From Bacteroidetes/Chlorobi group bacterium ChocPot_Mid (lineage in GTDB: Bacteria > Bacteroidota > Ignavibacteria > Kapaibacteriales > UBA2268), in contig RCNQ01000027.1 of the NCBI GenBank assembly GCA_003731675.1, positions 1 through 17,027 of the forward strand: a stretch of 17,027 nt of DNA, written 5' to 3'. The notes under the pieces were generated by a model that saw only the letters and a list, made by a program, of their open reading frames with translations, was not told the origin of the DNA and did not search any database. A program made the position numbers and the translations under genes. Positions 1 through 8,996 of the stretch are shown here, piece after piece; position 1 is the first letter of the stretch, and each line of letters begins with the position of its first letter.

Positions 1-1177
1 GTCTTTTTATGTTAATCCCTATTTTAGCAAGATATTTTTCAACCAATTCGGTGCCTTTGACTGTAGAACCAAAACCAGAAGTTTCCCTACCAATTGTCTT
101 TAGAAGCATTTCAGCTGCGAGATTATGACTTTCTCTGTTAATTACTTTTATTATTTCTGATAATTTTGGTGAAAAGAAAGTAAAAGATTTTTCAATTGTG
201 GAATAATCAGGGAGAAATCCTGTTTCGTCAATATCTGTTAAAGCCCCTTGATGAGCGATTTTATTGCGTTCCAGATACTCTTTGAATAAATACAAAAAAT
301 ACATTGTTGGATTTTCAATTGTCACCGATATTTTGTTCTCATTTTTTTGAAGAGAATCGTAAGGTATAGTTCCAAAGACAATGATATTATTTGTACAAGG
401 TTCTCTGACTGCATTAATATCGACAGCAGAGGAAGGAATAGATGTGATTACATTATTTGTTACTTTAATGTATTTAGTTACCGGGTATATATTGATTGAA
501 GCTAAATGGTTAATTGAAGAACCACTGACAACTGTTATATCTACTTTATTGTCGAGAATAGACAAAGCATTTATCTGAGCCGAGTAATTATAGTTAATAT
601 CATCTATCTGCCAACCGGGTGAATAAAATGCATCATCAAAAAAATTGTCATCACCGATAATATCTCCCTGAATTGATTTAATTCCAAGACTGTCGAGACA
701 CTTTTTAAAATATTCAAATATTTTGTATGGGTCGGTGTAGAAATAATCAGAAAGCGAAGGGTCTCCAAATCCACGAATATAAATATCTCCTAAAAATTCA
801 CCATTATCATTGACTTCACCATCTAAATACATTTTTGTTTGGAATTTGTAATCAGCTCCAAGGTAGCGTAAAGCTGTGGCGGTAGTTAATATTTTTTGAT
901 TGGAAGCAGGTACGAAGTTTTTATTTTCATTTTTTTGGTAAAGAATTTCATTTTGTTCAGGTGCAATTATCGAAACACCAATAAAAGCATCAGAAAAATC
1001 ATTATCAGAGATTATTGATTCTAAATCATTTTGAAGTTCTTTGATTGGCGAAATCCTTGTGGTTGTATCTTTAGAAGGAATCTTAAAAAGTACTTGGGAA
1101 ATTAAATTATTAGAAGTACTTACAATTGAAAGTGTAAATACAAATATGAAAAATCTTGTATAAATATGTAATTTCAT
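1..1177 (-). CDS. dacB: D-alanyl-D-alanine carboxypeptidase/endopeptidase (PBP4, peptidase S13), 3'-truncated by window edge
   Basis: This frame is open from an ATG at 1177 down to the window edge, giving 392 visible residues; the family is usually about 450-500, so roughly 80-100 C-terminal residues are missing. Residues 1-28 form a signal peptide (basic N-terminus, hydrophobic core, ending near LISQ). The acyl-serine SxxK motif is SNQK at S92-K95, inside the typical context VPASNQKILTTA. The SxN motif is SHN at 350-352 in the context NRESHNLAAEMLLKTIG. The third motif (KTG) would lie beyond the edge. A GDDNFFD...PGW stretch in the inserted domain also fits S13 enzymes. The enzyme trims D-Ala from, or cleaves cross-links in, periplasmic peptidoglycan. 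It is divergent from the M48 protease gene. I see no frameshift. The family call is firm; whether it acts as carboxypeptidase or endopeptidase cannot be told. Confidence 0.93.
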   Translation of the reverse strand, partial: MKLHIYTRFFIFVFTLSIVSTSNNLISQVLFKIPSKDTTTRISPIKELQNDLESIISDNDFSDAFIGVSIIAPEQNEILYQKNENKNFVPASNQKILTTATALRYLGADYKFQTKMYLDGEVNDNGEFLGDIYIRGFGDPSLSDYFYTDPYKIFEYFKKCLDSLGIKSIQGDIIGDDNFFDDAFYSPGWQIDDINYNYSAQINALSILDNKVDITVVSGSSINHLASINIYPVTKYIKVTNNVITSIPSSAVDINAVREPCTNNIIVFGTIPYDSLQKNENKISVTIENPTMYFLYLFKEYLERNKIAHQGALTDIDETGFLPDYSTIEKSFTFFSPKLSEIIKVINRESHNLAAEMLLKTIGRETSGFGSTVKGTELVEKYLAKIGINIKR

Positions 1178-1220
1178 TAAATTATTTTATTTAAATTTAT
1201 AATTGTTTCTAATAATTTTC

Positions 1221-1239
1221 TCAAAATTATTAATTTTGA
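1221..1239. promoter_or_regulatory. 19-bp perfect palindrome in the dacB/M48 divergent spacer
   Basis: TCAAAATTA-T-TAATTTTGA is a perfect 9+1+9 inverted repeat. It lies about 44 bp upstream of the dacB ATG and about 117 bp upstream of the M48 ATG. Each arm contains TAATTTTG, which fits the Bacteroidota -7 consensus TAnnTTTG, one on each strand. It could be a back-to-back promoter core or an operator. No good -33 element is visible at the expected distance, and the spacer is very AT-rich, so chance is possible. Confidence 0.35.
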
Positions 1240-1355
1240 TTCAATTTTGATATAATTATCAGAAAATTTATGAAATAAATTATTAATCATTAAGTTATTT
1301 TATAGAAAATATATTTATTTTTAAAATTATTTGAAACTATTTGCGGAGAAAAAAG

Positions 1356-2189
1356 ATGAAACATATTTTGTTGAAAAAGAAGGTTTTATTAACAGGAATT
1401 TTTATTTTGTTCTTTTCAGTTCTGAATTATTCATGCGATTCAGATAGCATAACAAATCCGAATATTTTTACTTTAGAAGATGATGTTGCATTAGGTCAGG
1501 ATTTGGACGCACAAATTAAAAAAAATACAACTGAGTATCCGATTTTGAATAACCAGTCAGCACGGCAATATGTTCAAAATATGATAAATGAGATTATCAA
1601 ATCCCCTGAAGTCAAATATGAAGAGACATTTAAATATCAGATAGAGATTATTCAAAGAGATGATGTTATAAATGCTTTCGCAGCACCCGGAGGTTATCTG
1701 TATGTATATACCGGTTTACTGAAATTCGTTGAAAATGAGGCAACCCTTGCGGCAGTTCTTGCTCATGAAGTTGCTCATGCAGAACGAAGGCACGCAACAA
1801 AAAGGATGACCAAACAGTATGGCGTATCATTTTTACTCGATTTGATTCTTGGTGATAATCCATCACAACTTGAGGAATTAGGTGCTAATATGCTGACAGG
1901 TCTGGCATTTTTGAAGAATAGCCGGGACGATGAATTCGAAGCCGATGAATATTCATTCAAGTATCTTCAATCAACAAAATGGTATCCGGGTGGGATAACG
2001 TTTTTCTTTAAGAAAATAAGTGATAATTCCAGCGGAGGTTTTCTCGATGAACTGTTATCTACTCATCCAATGCCGGAAGACAGGGTGAAAGCTGTGGAAG
2101 ATATGATTAATAAAGCCAAAATCCCTGCACCTTCAGAAAGTAATTTGTTTACTACTGCTTATCAGAACTTTTTAAAGACTTTACCTTAG
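1356..2189 (+). CDS. M48-family zinc metalloprotease, predicted lipoprotein
   Basis: The protein has 277 residues counted from the ATG at 1356. That start is preferred over an in-frame TTG at 1341 because GGAG (1345-1348) sits 7 bases before the ATG. Residues 1-26 form a signal sequence ending in the loose lipobox NYS-C, with Cys27 as the likely lipidated residue; a DSDS acidic stretch follows it. The zinc site is HEVAH at 137-141, and the third ligand is probably the first Glu of EFEAD (193-197). NAFAAPGG (106-113) and THPMPEDRV near 236-244 are typical M48 features. There is no TPR domain, so it resembles the short LoiP-type proteases more than BepA. It probably performs quality control of envelope proteins from a membrane-anchored position. 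It is a single-gene unit, divergent from dacB and closed by a hairpin terminator. Confidence 0.9.
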   Translation: MKHILLKKKVLLTGIFILFFSVLNYSCDSDSITNPNIFTLEDDVALGQDLDAQIKKNTTEYPILNNQSARQYVQNMINEIIKSPEVKYEETFKYQIEIIQRDDVINAFAAPGGYLYVYTGLLKFVENEATLAAVLAHEVAHAERRHATKRMTKQYGVSFLLDLILGDNPSQLEELGANMLTGLAFLKNSRDDEFEADEYSFKYLQSTKWYPGGITFFFKKISDNSSGGFLDELLSTHPMPEDRVKAVEDMINKAKIPAPSESNLFTTAYQNFLKTLP

Positions 2190-2200
2190 GCATTAAATGA

Positions 2201-2240
2201 AAATCAGAACTTGCTAAGAAAAGTAAGTTCTGATTTTTTT
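2201..2240 (+). terminator. Intrinsic terminator after the M48 gene, possibly bidirectional
   Basis: AAATCAGAACTT (2201-2212) pairs perfectly with AAGTTCTGATTT (2225-2236) across a 12-base loop, and a T run reaches 2240. It starts 11 bases after the M48 stop codon. In the other direction the stem is followed by TTTTCATTT and lies just beyond the acyl-CoA dehydrogenase stop at 2254, so it may serve both convergent genes. Confidence 0.8.
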
Positions 2241-2253
2241 AATTATAAGGCAA

Positions 2254-3399
2254 TTAAAAGTTTTTTTCAATTTCTCTTGCAATGATTATCTGTTGAATTT
2301 CCGAAGTACCTTCGTAAATTTCGAGTACTTTTGCATCACGCATCATTCGTTCAACCTGATATTCTCTTACATAGCCATAACCACCATGAATCTGGACAGC
2401 TTCACGAGTAACCTCATTGGCAACTGTTGCTGCAAAAAGCTTTGCTTCAGCAGAAGCCTGTATGTAATTCATGTGCATATCTTTCATCCAAGCCGCTTTG
2501 TGAACAAGTAGTCTTGCAGCATTTATTTTGGTTGACATTTGTGCTATTTTTGATTGTATCATTTGCAAATTGTTTATGGGTTTCCCGAATGCAAGTCTTT
2601 GTTTAGAGTATTTTGTAGAAAGTTCAAAAGCTCCTTGAGCTACACCAACAGATTGTGCCGCAATACCAATTCTTCCACCATTTAAGCTTTCCATTGCTAT
2701 GTTGAAACCTTGCCCGACTTTTCCGATTAGATTTGCTTCAGGTACTTTGCAGTTTGTAATGCCAATCGAACATGTATCACTTGAACGCATTCCCATTTTG
2801 TCTTCTTTTTCACCGGGAACAAATCCTTCTGTTCCTCTTTCAACAATGTAACAGCTAATACCTTTATGTCTCAAATCAGGATTAGTTTGTGCAAAGACTA
2901 TGTAATAATCAGCATTCTGACCTGTGGAAATCCAATTTTTGGTACCGTTTAAAATCCAAAATCCGTCCTTAAATTCAGCAGTTGTATGCTGGTGAGAAGC
3001 ATCAGAACCAGCTTCAGGTTCGCTGAGGCAGTAAACACCAATTTTACCACCAGTCAGAGCCCTGAGGTATTTCTCTTTTTGTTCATCGGAACCGTAATGT
3101 TCCAATATCCAGTTAACCAATGAATTTTGAACTGATAAAACGATAGCGACACTTGCATCAACTTTTGCTATTTCTTCGATTGCGATTGCGTAGCTTACAG
3201 CATCCAATCCACTCCCTCCCCATTCTTCTGAGACCATAAATCCCATAAAACCAAGTTCACCCAATTTGTTGATTATTTCTCTCGGGAATTCAGCTTTAAT
3301 ATCTCTTTCAATTACGGTTGGTAAAATCTCTTCACGGGCAAATTTTCTTGCAGTATCCTTAATGGCTTCCTGAATTTCTGAATATTCTAAAGAAAACAT
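2254..3399 (-). CDS. Acyl-CoA dehydrogenase, short-chain/butyryl-CoA type
   Basis: This 381-residue FAD flavoprotein is the usual length for the family. It would catalyse alpha,beta-dehydrogenation of an acyl-CoA, passing electrons to ETF. Signature 1 is CLSEPEAGSD at 124-133. The C-terminal domain carries QIHGGYGYVREYQVER (336-351). The catalytic base is Glu363 in YEGTSEIQ (362-369), the position used by short- and medium-chain enzymes. The residues around it look like butyryl-CoA or 2-methyl branched-chain dehydrogenases, but chain length cannot be assigned by eye. It begins 191 bases after the nuoN stop, with no Shine-Dalgarno site and no convincing promoter in the spacer, so it could be a distal gene of the nuo transcript or a separate unit. 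No etfAB or thiolase genes are nearby. Confidence 0.93.
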   Translation of the reverse strand: MFSLEYSEIQEAIKDTARKFAREEILPTVIERDIKAEFPREIINKLGELGFMGFMVSEEWGGSGLDAVSYAIAIEEIAKVDASVAIVLSVQNSLVNWILEHYGSDEQKEKYLRALTGGKIGVYCLSEPEAGSDASHQHTTAEFKDGFWILNGTKNWISTGQNADYYIVFAQTNPDLRHKGISCYIVERGTEGFVPGEKEDKMGMRSSDTCSIGITNCKVPEANLIGKVGQGFNIAMESLNGGRIGIAAQSVGVAQGAFELSTKYSKQRLAFGKPINNLQMIQSKIAQMSTKINAARLLVHKAAWMKDMHMNYIQASAEAKLFAATVANEVTREAVQIHGGYGYVREYQVERMMRDAKVLEIYEGTSEIQQIIIAREIEKNF

Positions 3400-3590
3400 A
3401 ATTTAACTTTAAATTTTTCTACAAAATAAATTGATTGCAATATAAAATTTAATCCTGAGAATATAAAATATAAAGTTGAATCTGATATAATGTTTTTGGA
3501 TTGATGTGTCCAAAATGGGCTTTTTATTTTTCTCGCTATAAAAAGTCGCAGTAATCATTATAAATCAATTTTACAATCAGATATTCTTCT

Positions 3591-5078
3591 CTACCCAAGC
3601 AATTGAAAACACTGTCTGGTTAAATCCAGAAGCAATGATGGAAATACACCAAATAGCAAAACTCCGATTGTGCAAATTATCAAAGATATCAGACCAAGAC
3701 CTGTCTTTATTTCAAGCTCTTTTTCTGTTCTGTCTTTGAAATACATTTGAATTATTAAACTGATGTAAAAATACATTGAGATGATTGTCGCTATTACTGC
3801 AACAATTGTAAGCCATGTAAAGCCGGATTTGATAGCGGCAGCAAAAAGATAATACTTGCCGAAGAACCCAGCCATTGGGGGTATTCCTGCAAGCGACAGC
3901 ATAAACATTGCCATCATAGCGGCTAACATTGGGTGACTTTTGCTTAATCCTGCATAGTCTTCGATGTTCAGGTTATTCTCCTCTCCTCTTTCGATTAGAC
4001 CAACGATTACAAAGGCACCGATTTGCATGAAGAGATAAGCTGTTGCATAAAACGTGATTCCCTGCCAACCAAGTTGTGAGTTTGCGACAATTCCCATAAG
4101 AAGATATCCTGCGTGAGCTACCGAAGAGTATGCAAGCATACGTTTAACGTTCTTTTGTACAAGAGCAGTGATATTGCCAACCAGCATTGTCCCTGCGGAA
4201 ATCCATGCAATAATATTTTGCAATGTATGAGTATCGAAATTAAACTTTCCTGATACTATTTTTTCAGGCATAAGGTTTCTTGCTATTATCATAAATGCGA
4301 GGATTGCGGCGGCTTTACCTGCAGTACTCATAAAACCAGTTACAATTGTCGGTGAACCATGATAAACATCAGGTGCCCATTGATGGAATGGAAATGCGGC
4401 AACCTTGAAGCTCAAACCTACAATGATTAATCCAATACCAATGACAAGAATTGTTGTTGAGTTGATACCACTTGCAATTGATTTTGAAATTTCAGTAAAT
4501 CCCAAAGAACCCGTTGCTCCATAAATCATTGCAATCCCATAGAGCAAAAATCCAGTAGCGAATGACCCAAGCAGAAAGTATTTCAAAGATGCTTCGATTG
4601 ATTTAAAATTTGTTCTGATAAAGCCTGCAAGAATATAAAATGGAATTGACATGAGTTCGATTCCTACGAAAATCATAAGCATATTATTTGCATGACCAAT
4701 AAACATCATTCCAGAAACAGAAAATATTAACAATGAATAAAATTCTGTGTATTCATGGTATTCTCTTTTTAAGTATTCTCTTGAGGCAAACATTGTTAAT
4801 ATTGCTCCCATGCAAAACAAAATATCAAAAAATGAGGAGTAACCTCCGAAAACTATCATTCCTTTTGTTATCAGGTTTTCAGAATTTAAAGGTATTATAA
4901 GTGAGGGGGCTTGATAAAGATTGATTGCTGACGCTACCGCAGTAAGAATAAATCCGAATAATGCATAGGAAAATCCTACTGTTTTATTTTTCTGAAAAAG
5001 TGCATCTACAATGACAATAGTAATCGCAAAAAACGATATTAAAATTAACGAGGAACCTAACTGTAATTCACTAAACAT
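3591..5078 (-). CDS. nuoN: NADH-quinone oxidoreductase subunit N
   Basis: This 495-residue polytopic protein has about 14 hydrophobic segments and is an antiporter-like subunit of the membrane arm of complex I. It takes part in proton translocation linked to NADH:quinone oxidoreduction. The conserved intramembrane carboxylate is Glu141 in VGIELMSIPFYIL. The channel lysine is Lys225 in GLSFKVAAFPFHQWAPDVYHG, followed by GSPTIVTGFMSTAGKAA containing the second lysine, Lys255. Its length matches NuoN, not the longer NuoL/NuoM. An AGGTG site lies 8 bases before the ATG. The start is 35 bases after the nuoM stop, so the two are co-transcribed. It is the last nuo gene of the cluster. Confidence 0.95.
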   Translation of the reverse strand: MFSELQLGSSLILISFFAITIVIVDALFQKNKTVGFSYALFGFILTAVASAINLYQAPSLIIPLNSENLITKGMIVFGGYSSFFDILFCMGAILTMFASREYLKREYHEYTEFYSLLIFSVSGMMFIGHANNMLMIFVGIELMSIPFYILAGFIRTNFKSIEASLKYFLLGSFATGFLLYGIAMIYGATGSLGFTEISKSIASGINSTTILVIGIGLIIVGLSFKVAAFPFHQWAPDVYHGSPTIVTGFMSTAGKAAAILAFMIIARNLMPEKIVSGKFNFDTHTLQNIIAWISAGTMLVGNITALVQKNVKRMLAYSSVAHAGYLLMGIVANSQLGWQGITFYATAYLFMQIGAFVIVGLIERGEENNLNIEDYAGLSKSHPMLAAMMAMFMLSLAGIPPMAGFFGKYYLFAAAIKSGFTWLTIVAVIATIISMYFYISLIIQMYFKDRTEKELEIKTGLGLISLIICTIGVLLFGVFPSLLLDLTRQCFQLLG

Positions 5079-5113
5079 TTTTCACACCTGATATCATTAA
5101 TTTAAAATAATAG

Positions 5114-6706
5114 TTATTTTGTATTTAAAATATTCTGTTCTTTTTCTAATTTAATTTTGTCCATCTCTGTTGGAAGTTCATATTTTGCCTTGCCGAATTT
5201 GATTAGTTCTAATTTATTCACCAAAGCTTTGGTAGAATTTTCAGAAATATTCAAAAACGTACTGGGATAAATACCAATCCATACAATAAAAATGACTATC
5301 GGAACCAATGTTGCCCACTCTTGCTTTCCTAAATCTTTGAGATTGTGATTTTGTGGATTGTCATTAGTACCGAACATTACTCTTTGGAACATCCAGAGTA
5401 GATAGCATGCGGCAAATATTACGCCGGAAGCGGCAATGATTGAATATGCCCATGAGTCAAGAAATGGAGATGTAAAAGCACCAATCAAAGTCAGATATTC
5501 ACCGACAAAGCCATTAAGTCCTGGCAATCCAACAGAGCCGAGTAAAGCAATCCCAAAGAATACAGTAAAGACTGGCATAACACGTGCAATACCACCAAAC
5601 TCAGATATTTCTCTTGTATGCCTTCTTTCATAAATCATACCCACTATCAAGAATAACATTCCTGTTGTCAAACCGTGATTAACCATTTGTATTATTGCTC
5701 CCTGTATGCCAGTTGCTGTCATTGAAAAAATTCCTAGAACAACAAATCCAAGATGACTGACTGATGAATAAGCTACAAGTTTTTTTATGTCTGTCTGAAC
5801 CAGAGAAACCAAAGCGCCATAGATAATTCCTATAACGGCTAACCATGCTATTGGAGAAGCATAAGCAAAAGCTGATTGCGGAAATAATTCAAGATTGAAA
5901 CGGATTAAACCATAAGTACCCATTTTCAGCAAAACACCTGCTAAGATTACTGAACCAGGAGTCGGCGCCTCTGTATGAGCATCAGGCAACCATGTGTGTA
6001 AAGGGAATAAAGGAACTTTAATACAAAATGATAATGCAAAAGCAAGGAACATCCACTTTTGAATATCGAAAGGAATATTGAAAGAAACATCCCTGATAAC
6101 CATAAAGTTTGTTGTAAATCCCTGAGCATTTTTGATTATTTCTGTCCCGACATAATGACCTAACCAGACGATAGCAACAAGCATGAATAGTGAGCCGACA
6201 ACGGTAAAGATGAAAAACTTTACTGCGGCATATATCCTGTTTTTACCTCCCCAGACTCCAATTATGAAATACATTGGTATTAAAATTATTTCCCAGAAAA
6301 TGTAGAACAAGAACAAGTCAAGAGAAATAAATACTCCTGTCATTCCGAATTGAAGTAATAACATCATGACATAATATTCCTTATCCCTTTTGTGAATGGA
6401 ATAAAATGATGATAAAATTGTTATTGGTGAGATAAATGTTGTCAACATCAAAAGGAGCATAGACATACCGTCAACACCAATTCTGAAACCAGCGTCGAAA
6501 GATTCAACCCAGATTTGATTGATGACGAACTGAAAGCCGGGATTTGACTGGTCAAAGCTGAACAGAAGAAAAACACTCGCAATGAATGATAATAGCGATA
6601 TTACGAGAGCTCCTGTTTTAATTAACTGTGTCTGTTCTCTCTTTACGAATAACAATAATATCGAACCTGCCAGTGGCAAAAACAATGTTAATAATAGTGC
6701 TGTCAT
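5114..6706 (-). CDS. nuoM: NADH-quinone oxidoreductase subunit M
   Basis: This 530-residue membrane protein is the middle antiporter-like subunit of complex I. Glu139 lies in the transmembrane motif FWEIILIPMYF. The half-channel lysine is Lys230 in FCIKVPLFPLHTWLPDAH, followed by TEAPTPGSVILAGVLLK with Lys261. The TEAPTPGSV form of this loop is typical of NuoM and separates it from NuoL (AGPTPVSAL) and NuoN (GSPTIVTGF). The hydrophilic C-terminus of about 30 residues (ELPTEMDKIKLEKEQN) is longer than in E. coli. It sits between nuoL (71-base gap) and nuoN (35-base gap) in the standard L-M-N order. No strong ribosome binding site precedes the ATG. Confidence 0.95.
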   Translation of the reverse strand: MTALLLTLFLPLAGSILLLFVKREQTQLIKTGALVISLLSFIASVFLLFSFDQSNPGFQFVINQIWVESFDAGFRIGVDGMSMLLLMLTTFISPITILSSFYSIHKRDKEYYVMMLLLQFGMTGVFISLDLFLFYIFWEIILIPMYFIIGVWGGKNRIYAAVKFFIFTVVGSLFMLVAIVWLGHYVGTEIIKNAQGFTTNFMVIRDVSFNIPFDIQKWMFLAFALSFCIKVPLFPLHTWLPDAHTEAPTPGSVILAGVLLKMGTYGLIRFNLELFPQSAFAYASPIAWLAVIGIIYGALVSLVQTDIKKLVAYSSVSHLGFVVLGIFSMTATGIQGAIIQMVNHGLTTGMLFLIVGMIYERRHTREISEFGGIARVMPVFTVFFGIALLGSVGLPGLNGFVGEYLTLIGAFTSPFLDSWAYSIIAASGVIFAACYLLWMFQRVMFGTNDNPQNHNLKDLGKQEWATLVPIVIFIVWIGIYPSTFLNISENSTKALVNKLELIKFGKAKYELPTEMDKIKLEKEQNILNTK

Positions 6707-6777
6707 ATTTTAACTACATATTTTTTAAAATTTTCAATTTTCAATTTCGCTTTTTTTAAATACAATGGAATATTTTA

Positions 6778-8757
6778 CTACAAACTGATTAACAACCATG
6801 TCAATATTACAACAATTCCTCCAATCATAAGTGTCGCATAGTTTTGTGCAATGCCACTTTGGATTTTCCTAACGAGCTGACCTCCGGAGGTTGTAACATT
6901 GGCTAATCCATTGACAAATCCATCAATTATTTTCACATCAAATACACTCCATAGAAGATTCCTCGATGTTGTAACCAATGGGTCAACAATCACACTAAAA
7001 TAAAAGTTATCAAGATAATATTTATTCCATAAAATATTATAAATTCCTTTGAATTTCTTTGCTAATAATCTCGGCATAGCCCATTGCTCATCTTCATAAA
7101 ATTTCTTAGCCAGTAATATACCACCAACTGCAATTCCAATGGAAATCAGCATGAATAAATATTCAACTATATGAGCAGGATGTGAATGTACCGGTGCATA
7201 TTTCAGTATTATTGTTTCAGCATCAGAGAAGACAGGATGAAGCCAATTGTGTATCATGTTTGGATGACCTGAAAACCAGCCCCCCAGAGCTTCAGGAATA
7301 CCAAGAAAACCTCCAAAAGCAGAAAGTACTGCAAGTGTAACAAGTGCAAAAAGCATTGTTTTTGGCGCTTCATGTGGATGTACTTTATGGTGGTCAAATC
7401 TTTCTTTACCATGAAAAACGAGCTTAAGCAAACGGAACATATAGAAAGCAGTGAAAAATGCGGCAGTAGCCAGTATCAGCCATGCAAACCATCCTCCGTT
7501 TGAAAATGTCAGCCACAAAATTTCATCTTTTGAAAAGAAGCCGCTGAACAAAGGAATACCAGCGATTGCAAGTGTCGCAACAAAAAAAGTTTTATATGTT
7601 GTTGGCATGTGATGAGCCAAGCCACCCATACGTTTTATGTTTTGTTCGTCGTGCATCCCGTGAATTACCGCACCAGCTGCGAGAAAAAGCAAACCTTTAA
7701 AAAATGCGTGTGTCATTACGTGAAATACTCCTGCCGTGAAAGCACCAACACCCAATGCGGCAAACATAAATCCTAATTGACTGACCGTCGAATAAGCTAA
7801 AACTTTCTTGAAGTCGTTTTGCACAATACCAATCGAAGCGGCTGTGAATGCAGTGAGTATTCCGACAATCATAACAACTTCCATAGAAACCGGTGAAAGT
7901 GCGAAAAGTACTGAGTTTCTTGCAATCAGGAAAATACCTGCTGTTACCATCGTTGCCGCATGAATTAATGCAGAAACAGGTGTCGGACCAGCCATTGCAT
8001 CAGGCAACCATACAGCAAGAGGAATTTGTGCTGACTTACCAGTGCAACCTAAAAACATCAACAAAGTAATTGCAGTCATCAACCCAGAACCATAAAAGAC
8101 ACTCGATTGACTTGATGCAGAATCCAAAACATGTGTATATTCCAGCGTATTGAAATTCAGAAATATCAGAAACATTGCAATCAAAAAGCCAAAATCACCA
8201 ATTCGATTCACAATAAAAGCCTTATTAGCCGCATCACCAGTCCAAGTAATCCTAACTCCATCAAATTTTCTGTCATACCAAAATCCAATCAACAAGTATG
8301 AGCAAAGCCCAACACCTTCCCAACCAAGAAAAGTAAGCAGGTAATTGCTCGAAAGCACAAGGTTGAGCATCATGAAGATAAATAAGTTCAGGTACGCAAA
8401 AAATCTGTAAAAGCTTCTGTCCCCATGCATGTAGCCGATTGAATATACATGAATCAAAAATCCGACACCAGTAACAATCAGCGAGAACAAGATGGAAAGC
8501 TGGTCTGCCTGATAAGAAATATTAACGCTGAAATCACCTGCGGAAATCCACGTAAAAACGGGCACAATATAGGGGTTGTGAGGTGAATTCCCTGCCATAT
8601 CGAAGAAAATAATAAGCGACAAAACAAAGGAAATCCCAACAGCACCTGAAGCAATACCGCCAATCAATGCTTCTTTCTTCAAATACTTTCCGAATAATCC
8701 GACTGTTAAAAAGCCGATTAATGGAATCAACGGTACAAATTTAATTAACTCGTACAT
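6778..8757 (-). CDS. nuoL: NADH-quinone oxidoreductase subunit L
   Basis: The protein has 659 residues from the ATG at 8757; an in-frame TTG two codons earlier (8763) is a less likely start. It is the distal antiporter-like subunit of complex I. Glu147 lies in GWEGVGLCSYLLIGFW. Lys241 begins KSAQIPLAVWLPDAMAGPTP, followed by VSALIHAATMVTAG with its conserved His. The last ~110 residues (KYYLDNFYFSVIVDPLVTT, then VKIIDGFVNGL, ending in a transmembrane helix) match the lateral helix and final anchor of true NuoL. That argues against MrpA or HyfB-type homologues. It is the first gene of the nuoLMN block. Upstream is a 233-bp AT-rich spacer and then a tRNA on the opposite strand, so nuoK and the remaining subunits must be encoded elsewhere. 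Confidence 0.95.
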   Translation of the reverse strand: MYELIKFVPLIPLIGFLTVGLFGKYLKKEALIGGIASGAVGISFVLSLIIFFDMAGNSPHNPYIVPVFTWISAGDFSVNISYQADQLSILFSLIVTGVGFLIHVYSIGYMHGDRSFYRFFAYLNLFIFMMLNLVLSSNYLLTFLGWEGVGLCSYLLIGFWYDRKFDGVRITWTGDAANKAFIVNRIGDFGFLIAMFLIFLNFNTLEYTHVLDSASSQSSVFYGSGLMTAITLLMFLGCTGKSAQIPLAVWLPDAMAGPTPVSALIHAATMVTAGIFLIARNSVLFALSPVSMEVVMIVGILTAFTAASIGIVQNDFKKVLAYSTVSQLGFMFAALGVGAFTAGVFHVMTHAFFKGLLFLAAGAVIHGMHDEQNIKRMGGLAHHMPTTYKTFFVATLAIAGIPLFSGFFSKDEILWLTFSNGGWFAWLILATAAFFTAFYMFRLLKLVFHGKERFDHHKVHPHEAPKTMLFALVTLAVLSAFGGFLGIPEALGGWFSGHPNMIHNWLHPVFSDAETIILKYAPVHSHPAHIVEYLFMLISIGIAVGGILLAKKFYEDEQWAMPRLLAKKFKGIYNILWNKYYLDNFYFSVIVDPLVTTSRNLLWSVFDVKIIDGFVNGLANVTTSGGQLVRKIQSGIAQNYATLMIGGIVVILTWLLISL

Positions 8758-8960
8758 ACACAATCCGTTTTTCTATATAATTATAAAATTAAACTATCTT
8801 CTAAATATTAAATTTTAAAATTACAAAAGAAAAACCTATTAAACAACCAAAAAGCAGTTATTTGTTATTTTAATTAACAATAATCAATATACAATGAAAA
8901 ATTTGTAATAGAAATTAGAATTTTGGGAGATTTGATTTTTTTTAGTTAACGGATTTATCG

Positions 8961-8968
8961 TATATTTG
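8961..8968 (+). promoter_or_regulatory. Bacteroidota-type -7 element for tRNA-Ser
   Basis: TATATTTG matches the TAnnTTTG -7 consensus of Bacteroidota exactly. It lies 28 bases before the mature tRNA 5' end, leaving a leader of about 20 bases. A TTTG at 8931-8934 is somewhat too far upstream for a standard -33 element. The rest of 8758-8996 holds no gene that I can see, and no clear promoter for nuoL. Confidence 0.55.
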
Positions 8969-8996
8969 TAAACTTTATTGAGGCTAAAATGTATCC

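Noticed and set aside
381..578. A 65-codon plus-strand reading frame
   Set aside because: It lies antisense to the continuous dacB frame, which carries all expected motifs.
3520..3545. Inverted repeat CTTTTTAT/ATAAAAAG as a nuoN terminator
   Set aside because: The stem is almost all A-T and no T run follows on the minus strand; it is probably chance in AT-rich DNA.
6778..8757. MrpA or hydrogenase-type antiporter subunit instead of NuoL
   Set aside because: The C-terminal lateral helix with YLDNFY and VKIIDGFVNG, and the adjacent nuoM and nuoN, fit complex I.
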